DNA of 64,000 nt from Varroa destructor (lineage: Eukaryota > Arthropoda > Arachnida > Mesostigmata > Varroidae): positions 31,735,309-31,799,308 of the forward strand of contig NW_019211457.1 of assembly GCF_002443255.2 (NCBI RefSeq), written 5' to 3'. The position numbers were made by a program, and so were the translations under genes. Below the pieces are notes generated by a model. It worked only from the letters and a program-made list of their open reading frames with translations, was not told where the DNA came from and searched no databases. Each line of letters begins with the position of its first letter. Position 1 is the first letter of the stretch. This document shows, one piece after another, positions 38,178-50,755 of this stretch.

Positions 38178-38924
38178 ATGGGTCGAGATCAGCGACGGAC
38201 AGGTAAGGCAAAATGGAGCTTCCTCCATCACTCACTGCCTTAAGCATATTTTCCATTACTGAGCTCCTAGTCGCTACCCTTCACCATTCCTGAGGTTAGC
38301 TACCTTTCCCGCATTCGGCGCCATTTCTGCAGCTGTGACTGTTGTTGCTGCCACTACTGTTGCAGTATAAGGAACTCGAAGCCAAAAATTGAAAGGGGAA
38401 TCAAACGAATAGGTAGACGACACCGACTCCAAGGAATGTCAGGAAAGGTGGGCGCCGCATGGACGACACATGGGCCATGTCTTTCGGTCGACTGCTCGCC
38501 ATAAAAGGAGTCGATGAGGAGAGGCAGCGGCAATGAAGACTGACTGTTGAAACCGCTGCTTCTGGAGTAGAATGGATCGGAACCTACACGCCAAGCAAGC
38601 AGCATTACAATGCAGTTTGGCTTCTGCTAGGTAAGGTGCTTTGGGCACATTATACGTACTAATCTGCACTTCTACTTCTTCGCAGCTGCTAGATTCAGCA
38701 ACAATCGTCGCCACCTTTTCGCTTTCACACGCTTTCCCGCTCTTGAAGGGTTCGAAAAGGAAAATTGTATGTTTGGCAGTGTGCGGCGTTGCCTTTGCAG
38801 AATTTCGAAAGCAACAGAAGCAGTCGGAATGAACGGAAGCGGTACTGTGCTCGACGACCGAAAGCGAGAACTACAGGTTGGATATGTGGCTTTTGAGCGA
38901 ATAGATCTCATTGTCAAATCATAG
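38178..38924 (+). CDS. Candidate two-exon small gene, product unknown
   Basis: Exon A 38162-38202: acceptor CATATTGCAG, then a leader and ATG at 38178 in the good context GCCAAAATGG, eight codons (M-G-R-D-Q-R-R-T) and one base, then donor GACAG|GTAAGG. Exon B 38686-38924: acceptor CTACTTCTTCGCAG, entering in phase 1, exactly the phase exon A leaves, then 78 open codons to TAG. The joined product would be 87 residues, basic at the start and ending in a mixed acidic/hydrophobic tail (G-Y-V-A-F-E-R-I-D-L-I-V-K-S). No family is recognised. Its stop overlaps another donor-like ATAG|GTAAGG at 38924, and a third donor-like TAG|GTAAGG lies near 38630, so alternative structures exist. Minus-strand frames overlap both parts. 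Confidence 0.35.
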
Positions 38925-39334
38925 GTAAGGCTTTCGCACTCGAATAATTACATGATAGATTCGAGGGTGCTCTCTAACCTATCCTACGCGCTGAGGTTCC
39001 GACTTGACGAAAGGGCAAACTCCAAATGGCTAGATTGTACATTAGAGTACATGCGGTTCATGCGACAACTACGTCTACCATATACATATAGCGGGTACCT
39101 TCTTTGACGCTAATTTCCCTTCGAATATATTGGATGCGACGGAGAGAAGAACTACGAGATTGAAAATAATTTTAGCTTAGACCTCGACCCGAATAAATCA
39201 GCTTGTAATACTAGTGTGTGATATTACTGCCTGTGTGATGACAGATTGACACTATCTTCTATTTAAAAAAAATGTTTTCAATTTTACATACATTACCGCT
39301 AAGCATTGATAGCTCCCTTTAGCGCTAAACGAAT

Positions 39335-39412
39335 GCGTCTACGCTCGGTTTCGAACCTAGAGCATGTTGTAAAGTATTTCTATGTTTATTAGGCAAGCAC
39401 TTTATCAGAGCT
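39335..39412 (-). repeat. tRNA-like (SINE-like) relic
   Basis: On the minus strand CTAGG-TTCGAAA-CCGAG forms a T arm with one mismatch, preceded by an A-box-like stretch about 50 bases upstream. No complete cloverleaf. Confidence 0.25.
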
Positions 39413-40058
39413 GTGAATTTAAATCGATATGACTAATAGAGTTAACACTGATTGCAAGATTGCCTAGATATCTCCACCCCGAGAATAGCTCCTAAAAACG
39501 ATGACTTAAAACGAAAAATTCTTGTATAGTGTGTATATATAGTGTATAAAATTTGGTGTAATAGATTGATTTTTTCATAAGGTGTCATAGAGATTAATTT
39601 CTCTAAATCTAAAGGCATGTTACGATTGGAACCACTTGCTCTTTCTTGTCCAAATTGTACTGTTTTGTGACATGGGTGCACGTATGTAATATATGCACCG
39701 TACACTGAATGTGCAGCTCAGCGATTCGTATGAGCTCGTTCTCATATAAGCAGTCAATGTACTTGTCCTGAAATTTATGAAATTTCACTATTAAGCTCAG
39801 CATATACTAACACTTTTATTAGTACACCAAAACAAGTATGTTACTACAAACAGTAATATTATTTTATACATTAAAAATGTAATTACTCATAAACATAAGT
39901 CATATAAAATAATAACGGTTATTATACAAGTAGCCTATCTATTTATGTCCTGTGGTTACGGACTGCAGCCTATAATTGAGCATGATTGACTGTAAGAACT
40001 TTTTTCCGTCAAAAAGATTTTTTAACTAAAGTATATAAAAATAATATATATATAATAT

Positions 40059-40134
40059 AAAAAGCAACTCTTGCATTTGCTGCCGCCCCCTCCCCCCCTC
40101 AAGTAGAATATATTTTTGATAAAAACAAAATATG

Positions 40135-40180
<46 letters not shown>

Positions 40181-40292
40181 ATAATAATTAACCGACCGCG
40201 GTATCGGGCGCGTTTAACAAAAGCATTTTATGTTTTTATCAAAAATATACTCTACTTGAGGGGGTGGGCAGCAAATGCAAGGGTTGCTTTTT
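40059..40292. mobile_element. MITE-like foldback element with long imperfect inverted arms
   Basis: The left arm (about 40059-40127) begins AAAAAGCAACTCTTGCATTT and the right arm (about 40231-40292) is its reverse complement with a few substitutions and one indel in the C-rich part: both contain GCAAATGCAAG/CTTGCATTTGC, a C-rich (left) or G-rich (right) block, CTCAAGTAGA and ATTTTTGATAAAAACA. Between them lie (AT)n at 40137-40177 and about 55 bases of unrelated GC-richer sequence. There is no coding capacity, as in nonautonomous foldback/MITE elements. No target site duplication is obvious. Confidence 0.6.
40137..40177. repeat. (AT)n microsatellite inside the foldback element
   Basis: 41 bases of uninterrupted alternating A and T between the two inverted arms. 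Confidence 0.9.
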
Positions 40293-43200
40293 TTTTTTTC
40301 GAAAAATTAACGGGCACGTTTCCAAATACAGACGTGTGCAGTCAGATCTTAAGCATTTGATTCATTCATGAGCCCAGATATAAGGCAACTTACCGTATTT
40401 ACGGGTAAAAAACAAATATTTTGATAATCGGATTTTCAAGAAACTGACTATTATCGCGGCCTCGGTGCGTGGCAATATAAATCGACGTGGCAGACTTTGC
40501 ATAATCCTAATGTTGCAAATGCGCATTTTAAATGCATACTCATGATTTACAACTGACGACGCCAAGGCCCTATGTCTTGACTTAAAATATGAGATAGGTT
40601 TCTATGATTGATTCCTGCCGGTAGTGCGGTAGACCCACTTTTAAACTGCGCCTGATCTCGCGCGTTCACTGACAGCTAGTTGTTCAGTTCTGGGAGATTG
40701 GGTGAATTCCTTATAAAATGATCATGTGGCGGTCAGCATCTCAGTATTTAACGGCCGCATCTATTGGTACTATGGAGAGTACGTGGAGGGCATAGCAACC
40801 GATAGAAATGGATGTATATTGCTATCGGCTGATATACAAGCGTCTGTTCGTGCCTAAAAACAACATTCATCATGAATACTTCCCACGATTTTACGATATC
40901 GTTTGATCTTCATCGTTCGTGGTAGAACATTATTGTCTGCTTTGCATCAGCTGCTTATTGACCAAGTCTGACGATTTAATCGATAAGCAGCTAATACTTC
41001 TGTTGGATAAGAAGAAATTGTTTCTGTCGTATGAGAAAAATTTGAATTAGAATTTTGAGTAAAATCTCAGTAGCGCAGGTGTCTCCATTCGACCATATAA
41101 AGCATATATGTAGAAATCCTTTGGTTTCTTGCTTTTTTTTTTTTGTGTCATCAGATGACCACTGATCGCCAAGTTCGATATGCTGTTGAAACCTGCTACT
41201 GTCGTTTTGACCGAACAGAAATTGCTCTATCCTAAATTAAGATTTTGAAATTTCCACATTTTATAAAATGAATACCATTCGAAGGACAAAAAAACCTGAC
41301 AATATAAGCAAGTGGGCTAGATAGGCGCAAGGTTTTCGAAAAACTGTTAGAATTAAAACAAATAATGCTAGATAACTGCTGAAAAACAGCCAACATAATA
41401 ATGTACGATATTGAAAAATGATGAATGATGGTGATTTAAGTTTAACTTGCTATTTTCTGCTAGGATTTGCCTGATGATAAGATCGATGATGAGAATTGTT
41501 TAAGTTGTTCTGTCTAAATCGTTGTCTCAAGTTCCCATGGTTCTTCTCAAAGGTTGCATATAGGTTTTAGTTTAAAAAATGTCGAAACCCACGCATTTTA
41601 AAAAAGACACATACGTTTCAAAGCTTCTTACCCTAGGTAACATTTTAAAAAGCAAAAAATCTTTGCGATAATATATATATTACAACACTTAATCGTCAGT
41701 CAGGAAAAAGAAGGAATCAATAGGAGCGGTAAAGACCTAGGCGTCAACGTAATAGTATTGCAAATTTGTAAACCACCGACAATTATTCAAAATGTACTTA
41801 ATGAAAAATTTCTTATACATCTTATCCTGTGCCTAAAAAAGCGTAACAAAGCAGTATTATCGCTCTCATTATTTAGAGATTTACTTCAATGACGATCTTG
41901 TTCTTACGTATACCAATTTTCTTTCGACGCTATTACTACGACACTGTCATAAAAAAAAAAACAGGGAGGTACTTCTATCTAGAGACTCTACTCATAACGT
42001 AAAGTATGTTGACCTAGTTTCTTTAAGAAACATTGTACGATCACCATAGCTTTCGTTACTAGTACTTCTATAAACTATCACAATGAGAACGCAAGCCTAC
42101 TCTATATATAATAATCACTTAAAAAGCATAATTTTCCACCTGCATAGGGCAAACTGCTTAGTTCTTAAGATATTAGAATTTCTGTTACTTTATACATTAT
42201 AGATGATCCTGCTGATATTTCTAACTGACTAACAACTCATTAGACCAAGAAAACTTTTTCCACTAGATCGTAATCAACTACACAAGCTCTCTCCATTGAC
42301 TCTGGGGAAAGCTCATTCTCATTTCTACCTTCGCACAGGCAGCATATCTTCCCAGTAAACTACAAATGAAGTCTTCCTCCGTGCTCACGTATAATATACG
42401 TTTAAAGCAAAAATAGATGCTCACATAGAAGCATAATCTACATACATGTATGCGTTCGTTTTTATTACTCAAATTTGCCAATAACTTCGTTTAACGTAGA
42501 ACCAGCAGAGTAAGGATGAAAATCCTTCCTTGGTAGGGATTCTACACGTTCTACATGCTGTTGCCTAATGTCCCAGTTGCTCACAACATAGTGCAACCTA
42601 ATTGCATTCCTCTCCGTGAGCCGTACCGCATTTAGATGTATGCCCTTCTACCCCATAATAAATGTGGCATACGCAATACGTGTATTTGAGCGACAACGCG
42701 CCACAAGGCGGTTGTCTACCTCGTAACACGGATTATACGGGTTCCGTATATCTGTATCACTTGCCCGAGATTTCTTCTTCGTCGCGGGAGCCATATTTTC
42801 TATTGGACGTAACGATAACATGGTCCTTAGTTTTTCAAGATCTGTTATACATTGCATGCAAATTTCATAACAAATTCACGACATCAGCAAGATCGCCGTA
42901 TTTTATAGACTTTTATAGTATATTCTTTGTCATCTATTGGTAAACAATGTTGCCGACAGATATTTCGCAGCTATCAATTAGGGCTACCTGTTTTGAGTAT
43001 AAGCCAATCTGACCTATTTTTGCCAAGCCACCATATAAGAGAGTATTTCTTTTGCACCATCTGCATAATAAATAATAACAAATAGATATCCCCTAATGGT
43101 CTTATAAGTACCATTCTTACGTCGCAAATACATGCAGGAGACACCGCCAATAGTGCTGTAACAATCATTATAATAACCAGGACATATGAGTAATTCTTCT

Positions 43201-44482
43201 CCTCGAGCCTTTGCTATCTATGAATGCTTCGCCAAAGACTGAAGCGAGCTGCCGCTTTGGGATTCTGAGCTTACAGGGATCGGGTGTTTGCCCCCTAGAC
43301 GATTTACGATGGCAGCGCTTCATTAAGCGACCCTCAACGATGCCGGTGCAACTAAGTTTCAAATGAAGCCGCCAGTCAGTGCTAGTCCTATGGTCTAAGA
43401 CCCGATCAATTTCTTGCCACACACTTCCTGCAGACGTTGTTTATTGCCATCATATTTATATGCTGCATACACATTCAGCCACTCTGCGAAAACTGGCCAG
43501 TTATAAGATTTAACGACTAATTATTTGAATGGATACTTATAAATATCGTAATCAATTCATATAAAACGACCTGGGCTAAGGAGGCCTATTGAACGAAATA
43601 GTCAGTTCAGGTCCAAGTCGAGATACGAGCGAAAGTTAGCTACGTCACGTACGGTTGATTCAGACATAGATCTATTCGAATGGCAAAAACAAGGGAAACA
43701 TTGGTTAACGAGATGGATTGTGGGTGCAATCAAGTTTGGCCCTATATATATATATTGCGGAAAACGTTGCAATGTGGACAAACTAGATGTTATTTGAGTA
43801 GGGGCCAATTAGGACGCAACTCTTAACTTCTTGTGAGGTTTCAGGCCACTTTTTTGTTGTAAATGAACAAGACAATAATCGATCGCACATTCGTCCTTTT
43901 AGGCGCCATCTTTGTAGCGCTTTGTAGCCATCGACTGATCTTCGATGATCTGCGATCGAGACGCGATATCCTAAGCAAGAAATCGAACAAATGCACGAGA
44001 CACAGCAAAACAGGTTGAATTGTGTAAACATCAATACCATTTGTTTTCCTTATAGACACTCCATTATCATCCAACAATACACGATTTCACTCGAAGTCCA
44101 CACTTCTGTACTCGTTTTTGCCCCTCCTTCCATTTAATCTATAAGCATTCGATACATGAGCGTGTATATATTTACATATACACACATGTACCATAACACG
44201 AACGGCTCTTATGTTAGGTAGGCCTAGATCGGTATTATATACAAGCCAGCTCCAACCCAAGTCCTAAACACATATCACCTCCTACGACTCAACCTATATC
44301 GCACTTAGGATACATTTTCTGCCTGAAAACTAGCTGTTCGTACCTTCAATAAATTTTGAGGTACGCATTCTCGTCACGGACACATGTATGGGATAGTCGA
44401 TAATATTACACCGTAGCACAAAGTAGCTTCGTAACGGCAACTGTTGGAAACGGCCACCGACCACCACAGACGTCACCCTAAA

Positions 44483-44484
<2 letters not shown>

Positions 44485-44524
<40 letters not shown>
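44485..44524. repeat. Poly(C) homopolymer, 40 bases
   Basis: Forty consecutive C between AATG and GGTAGA. The complementary strand is G40, able to form G-quadruplexes; the C strand could form an i-motif. Such a pure run is rare in animal genomes and its length in the assembly may be inexact. Confidence 0.95.
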
Positions 44525-44528
<4 letters not shown>

Positions 44529-47500
44529 GACTAGCATATCGCAACATGCAACCCCAATCCCATTTTTCATCGGCAGCAATAGTGGCAGCGACGGCCGGAG
44601 AACTCTGAGTCTAGACTCGTCCTTTGCACATTGACAAGACAAACCAACCAACGAAACAGGCCGTGCGGCTTTACTATATAGATATGCACAGGTATGATAG
44701 GCAGATGGCAGACCTCGTGCGTTGGTGGCCTGTTGGAGGTGACATCAACGCCGACCGAAATTAGCATTCTGTTTGCTTAGCGATAGTTAGCAGCATACGG
44801 TAGTGATGAGGCCAGTAACAGGAACTAGGAACCATGATTGGATGGCGACAAAAGTTCACAATGTTCGCTGTTTATTCATACGTTTTTCGTCTTGAAACAT
44901 TGTTTTTCCCTGAGGTACTTTAATATAGGCACGGCAATATTTGGGATTCATAACTTGACGAGGCGTTTGCGGGTTACCAATAACCATCAAATTTTAACAT
45001 CAGAAACCATCAAAATTAACGGTTTGAGGCTGGCAGCGCTAACGTTCTTTTACTCGATGTTTTAATAAGATCCTGTGAGGAGATACGTCATTACGAATGG
45101 GAGTAATGGAAATAAATAAAGTTATTGATGCTCAACAATTATCGTGGTCATTATGATTCTACGTTACAATATTGAATTCGCTTCTGTTATCAGTTGACAG
45201 AAAAAAAGCTGTATATAGAAAAATACCCTCATTTGCATAAAAAAAATAACTGGGATGGCAACAATAAATTCTATAGCTACAGATCCTTTCAACACATTCA
45301 CAAGTACAAGAAACGTCTATCTATGACAGGATCGATAGTAATCCATAGCCGAATAATCCTATGTAGTCTAGGTTAAATCGGCAGTTCAAACATTTTATGT
45401 ACAAGAACATTATCATCGTTTTAAAGGTAACCTAATGATGTAGAAACCTTGCCTTTTCTACTTCATCAGGCGATGTTAGATAGGGAATTACTGTACAACG
45501 ACTAGCACGGCATAGCTACTGGTGGTACGAGGTTCTGAGGCTCTGATCTGCATGTGGCACAAAACGGGGTTACATAAACTCGACCCAATAGGCTCACCTT
45601 TTCAACTAAAATCAATATAAATGGAACGCTTTTGTTCAGCTGCAACGTATTCGAGATACCACAAGGTGCATATGAGGACATTCAAGAGATTTAGATAGAT
45701 CCTATGAAAACACATACACCCGTCGCTCTCTATTCTTACTAATAAAATCTTCAATATCATTTAAGCATTAAGTAGATTTGCCTTCGGGAAATCCAGATTG
45801 AGTCTTTAGAAGCGCCGATTCTACTAAACAAAGACCTGTTCCTCCACACGCTTTTTGCTACTGAGATTTTGACGCCCCAATCTGCCACTAGAGCGTCACC
45901 TTGAGAAAGCTTTACGATAAACATGTTGATAATTTTGGGCTAGCGGCAGTTCCCGTTCGACCTCGATTCTGCTTCGTTGCCATATTCGTGCGTTCTATCT
46001 GACTCCATTTCACCTGCCCAGCCTGTTCCGTGCCTGCGTCTATGATCTCATGTCAACAACGTTCGAGGGTATGTTCGACCTATTCTATTAACAGATTCAA
46101 AATCCCACTCGCTACGGAGTGGGGCATATATAACATGTACAGAAGCAGCAACAAAGACACGGCCCTTGTGAGCTCCATTAAATATCTGTCGCTTGTTGAT
46201 TATTTTTGTGTAGTTAGTCGAAAGCTGGTCTTCTCCATTTGTTTGACGAACACCTCAAAGGCGATCTAATCGACCGCACCAAGCCTGACTATGCAAAAAT
46301 CATGGCACGAGCGCAGCCGACGTTTGAGGAGCAAATCTACCGAGACAGAACTATGAGACAAGCAATTCAAATGGTTTGAGTAATACAATTCAATACGACA
46401 AGCAGAATTGTCTATCTTATGTCGGCCAAGTGCGGGGCTCTGTTCGAGCTCGAACTGGTTTTTACGAAAGACCATCCACTACCCGCAAATTCTCAGGTCC
46501 TCTCTTAAGGTTCACTCCAAAATACACAAACAAACGCGCTATGCCTCAGTTTGTTTTAGGGTGTACGGAACCTTCAAAAAGACACCAAAAATGATTGATT
46601 CTAAGGCAAGTGCAGCTGTTCATAATATTTGCATAACCATATGCCGAATGACAAAGAAACTATGCACTCTTCTTCTTCTTCAAATTTTGCGACACATTAT
46701 TCTGCGACGTCACGAACTTTTGAGGCGCCATGTTGCATCGTGTTCTATCCTGCAAATACAATAAACTCGTAAACGGGAATGGCCTCCTTGTATCGTTCTT
46801 GCGGGCTAAATTTATTATTGGGCATTAACAGACCCCTTTCAGCTATTTTCCTTGCCGAAAACGTAAAGAGACCGTCAATAGTGGTCTATCCTGAAAGTTC
46901 TACCGTCAGACTCATGACAGAAGCAACTGCTGTTCCCTTCTTTACACATTTTCCTTATCTGGGACCGGGATTTAGTCTGAAAATTCGGTGGGATCACTTA
47001 CTCTCAATCGTTCCTCGCGTACCAGCCCAATATACGTATTTTTAGGGGCTGAACGAAAAGTCTGGAAAACTAAGAGGCGGGGTTTTGTGTACGGTCCGAG
47101 AGGGGGCTGGGGTTAAATGTTATCAAGCCATTTATTTGTATTGAGCAGTTGTTGATAGCGTCTTTGCCGTTGCGCCCGTCACTGGCTGCTGAAAGAGAAA
47201 TCTTGGTCTGCCTAACTCTACTCGGCAGAGAACGCTCGCAGCGTCGGAGAAGCGAGACGTTTGCCCATTAGTCGCACGCCGTTGGATAGGATTCAGCTCA
47301 CGTCGCGAGCTCGTTCTGCTCCAGGAATTCTCGGTGCTTTTTGAAGACGGGTGTGCTTCAGTTGCCTGTGTGGCGGCGGCATTCCTTAACATTTTTTAGC
47401 CTAGAGCAGTGTCGATTCTGCTTTTTACGGCAGTATCACGCTAACACACAAACCGAAGTTAGCGGTATATCCTTCTGCTCTTCACCTTTTTTGATGCCCA

Positions 47501-47684
47501 GTAGATGTAAGCCCAGGTACACCAAATAAACCTTCGCTCAGTTTGACACACACACACACACTCGAACCTTACGGAGGCTTCGTTCTGCTTGCTCCAACAC
47601 CTCCCCGTTGCCTTAAGACTTTAATCTCTAGGCGCCTACCATGCTGTTCACTAGGAGCCATCCGTTTTTCGGATATACACGTGC

Positions 47685-47705
47685 GTGTGTGTGTGTGTGT
47701 GTGTG
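47685..47705. repeat. (GT)n microsatellite
   Basis: Alternating GT within GTGCGTGT...GTGTGCGTATGTG. Confidence 0.85.
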
Positions 47706-50114
47706 CGTATGTGTTTGTGAGTGAGTATATGTTTTAGACTACACGATATACTATACAGTGATGGTAATAGTCGGCCGTTTGTAACACTAGCTCTCCATTG
47801 CACAACTTATTTCTAGGACACTTCTCAAGGTTCTCCCATTGGCTACTTTGTAGAGATGGGAAAGGCCTATAACCCCCTCAGAAATTACAAAATCGGTCCG
47901 AGCTTCGCGGCAAAATTTGTCAGTGGTGAAACGGCGCCAACGCATGACAGGCTGTGTGATTTGTCGGGACATTAAAACAAATAGCCTTGTTAACATGACG
48001 GTCAACAAATCGTTTAAGCTTAAAGAGCTAGCACTATTTGATACTTGCGTCGAACGGCCATTACAGTAACTAGCTTGAATGTTTCTTGGGAACAGGAAGT
48101 TTGAGAGAAAAGTGAAATAACATAGTATGACAACTGTTGCATCTGTGGATTCGCGAACTTTGTTCCGTGGCTCCCAGTCCGAGCATTGCCAGAAGTTTGA
48201 CTTTGGTTATGCGCATGTTATATATAGACAATCTCCTTTATCATAAGGCAAAAGGGTGTTTCTATATTTATTAGCAAGATTTTTTGCCTAGTTACATTTG
48301 TTATTTAAGGTTTAAGATTGGTTAGCAAACGCTCAGACTACGTAAAAAACGATTTGTATCTTTAACAGTATTAGGTTTTGATAGAAATTACCTTTGAAGA
48401 ACCTAAATCGGAAGTTCATATTGCATACATCTGAGAATATTTGCTTTTTCCGGAGGCTCTTCTACGTGCAAAGAAAAGTATTTACCCTCTTACATCCGGT
48501 TTTGCCTTATCTTGCCATATCATCTGATCAGTGTCGGATATGACTAGTTTGCATATGGAAGGACGATCTTTAGCTCCGCAATGACGGAAACTGATCGAAC
48601 GCGTGAACCTGCGTCATATGGACGGTTTGCAGTTTGTGTCATAGTATATGTCATTTGCTGTATTTCGAAGCCCGTCTTTTCATTTCTGGCGTCATATCTT
48701 GAAGCTAAAATAACACACAGGGCAAACAGGTGTATGAATGACATTCGAGAAGATGCTGAACGTTCAGTAATAGTGACTCAGCACGACCGCGAAAATGGAG
48801 AACCGTGTTTACCCTGTCCCGAGATTTCTCGGCAGGATACTAAATGCGCACTCTGAACCAAGACTATTGTGAATGCCTATATCATAATTGTCCGCCTACT
48901 TCTATATGCCTAAGATGGCTTATAACGCTTAAGACTGTTTCACTAATATGGTTGTCGTTAGTCATACTTCTCTTGGCCTTCAGGCCTTAACAAACCATTT
49001 AGGCGAAGGTTGAGTAAACATGATAAATCATGTGGGGGCCAGGTATAGTGATTGGAGCTTAATAGTTCAAAAAAGAAAGCCATAGACATTCGGAGTTATA
49101 TGTGGCACCAAAATGTACATAGAATACACATTATATTTATCAGAGTACGTTCAACTGGTGTCCAACCACTTGCTGCCGCCTCGGTAAACTTAACGATGCC
49201 AATTAGCCAACGAACCGTACACAAACCATAAGTGGTGTGCCATACATTGGCTAAGAAACCAGATTAATGGGACATGTTAGGTCAGAGAGCCACCGTGGGA
49301 TTACTGCTGACAACATACAGAGTGTTATCCGTTTTTGTTAGTGTTATAGTCGTTGCAATTCTGACCCAACTCGCGGGTTACTCCGGCTAGCTTTTGCCCC
49401 GAAAGCGCCCACAAATGCCGCTTAATAGTCATACTGTCGTGAAAACTACAAGAAAACATCATACGACCCATAATGTATATCGAGAACCCCAGTTACTAAA
49501 CGTACAGCACCATTGTTTTTTTTATTCGAACTGTAGCTGCTTGTTTCAGCTCACCCTCCGTGTGTATCGAGGACATCTTTACGGCAAAAACAAATCAAAC
49601 CACAGAAATCTGGCAAACAAACGGTGTCATTCTGGTGCAGTCGCATGGACAAGCGAGCACTGGGGCGACAGTAGAAGGGCAGCGGCTTCCCCAAAACTGA
49701 ACGCTCAATGTTCAGATTTTTCCGGCCGATACGACTGAAAAAATCAGTAGGGGCAGAAAGCTCCAAAGGAAAGCAGTGAAAGCAAATCAAGCGCAAAGGT
49801 AAAAGAAGAACTCTTCGAAGATGACAAATGATGCTGGCTGGCTGGCTTGCTGCGACCATCGTATAGCCACTGTTTCTATCGCTTCGAACTAGTCTTACGG
49901 TTGCAACACGCAACGCACAGCTGCTCCCGCCAAGGAGATGACAAGATAATGCCTTTAATAAAAATACAAATAAATGTTCCACTCATGAATTTCCAAGGGG
50001 GAGGTCGCAGTCAACGACGCATGTTAGGACGGATAGAGACAGCCGACCGGTGAAGAAAAAAATTAAAGAGAGATATATACATGAGGAACGAGAGAAAAGC
50101 GAGGCATACTTGAG

Positions 50115-50180
50115 TTGTGTGGGTAACAGCAAACCGGTTAGCCTAGAGGCCCTACACGGTGACCTGGTATACCGCAGACA
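50115..50180 (+). repeat. tRNA-like (SINE-like) A-box patch
   Basis: GGTTAGCCTAGAGG matches the RNA polymerase III A box (TRGCNNARNGG) well, but no good B box follows; the tail runs into AATAATAGTAGTAATAA, a simple-repeat tail as seen in SINEs. Confidence 0.2.
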
Positions 50181-50679
50181 ATAATAGTAGTAATAAGTGA
50201 TGACGGTTAGGTAATAGCCTGAGAATTAGATTTGCTTAGTAATCTCAGAAGTGCTTGTCAGTATGTAGGTTGGTCGGCGCGAATCGTTGTGAGGGGCTCA
50301 AACGGCCGCATAAGGTAGATGCAGAGTTTAGATATCTGCAAGGTACACTTATGCAGCGCCCCGGTTTTTTGCTGTTAAAAGTAATCAATCGAAGCGAAAG
50401 AATGATTGCCTCAATTCATTGTACAACGTCTCCTGTGGATAGCCCACACGAAAGTAAATGTCGTATTGGCCTCTCCGGGTCGTCAGCGTATTTTCCAATT
50501 ATAGAATCAACTGGAATTTTCATTGAAATAAATTCTTACGGATGACTGACTGATTGGTGGTGCTGGTGCAGGAATCTGGCCATTAACATCAATCGCGTTG
50601 ATTGTGTAGAATTTGTTGTCAAGTTAGCCGGTAGTTCACTGCTATTCTAGACACAGACGTTGGGAGGGTTCATCTTTTA

Positions 50680-50755
50680 GGGAGAAGCTGCACGACAGGA
50701 TCGAACCCAAACTATCAGAAGGGTCCAGTGCTTGTTGTGTAGAGGCTACATGACG
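50680..50755 (-). repeat. tRNA-like (SINE-like) relic
   Basis: On the minus strand TAGCCTCTACACAACAAGC is followed by a CTTCTGA anticodon-loop-like heptamer and then GGGTTCGATCC (B box). Spacing is tRNA-like, and the loop would place TCT as anticodon, but the stems are broken. A decayed tRNA-derived SINE or tRNA pseudogene. Confidence 0.35.

Larger units (their letters stand above)
38925..44484. other. AT-rich stretch without supported genes
   Basis: No convincing coding frame. It contains the foldback element at 40059-40292 and several short A or T runs (for example near 41131 and 41952). Confidence 0.55.

Noticed and set aside
47044..47080. Possible mariner-type terminal sequence (GGGGCTGAACGAAAAGTCTG)
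   Set aside because: Only a loose resemblance; no matching inverted copy and no transposase frame nearby.
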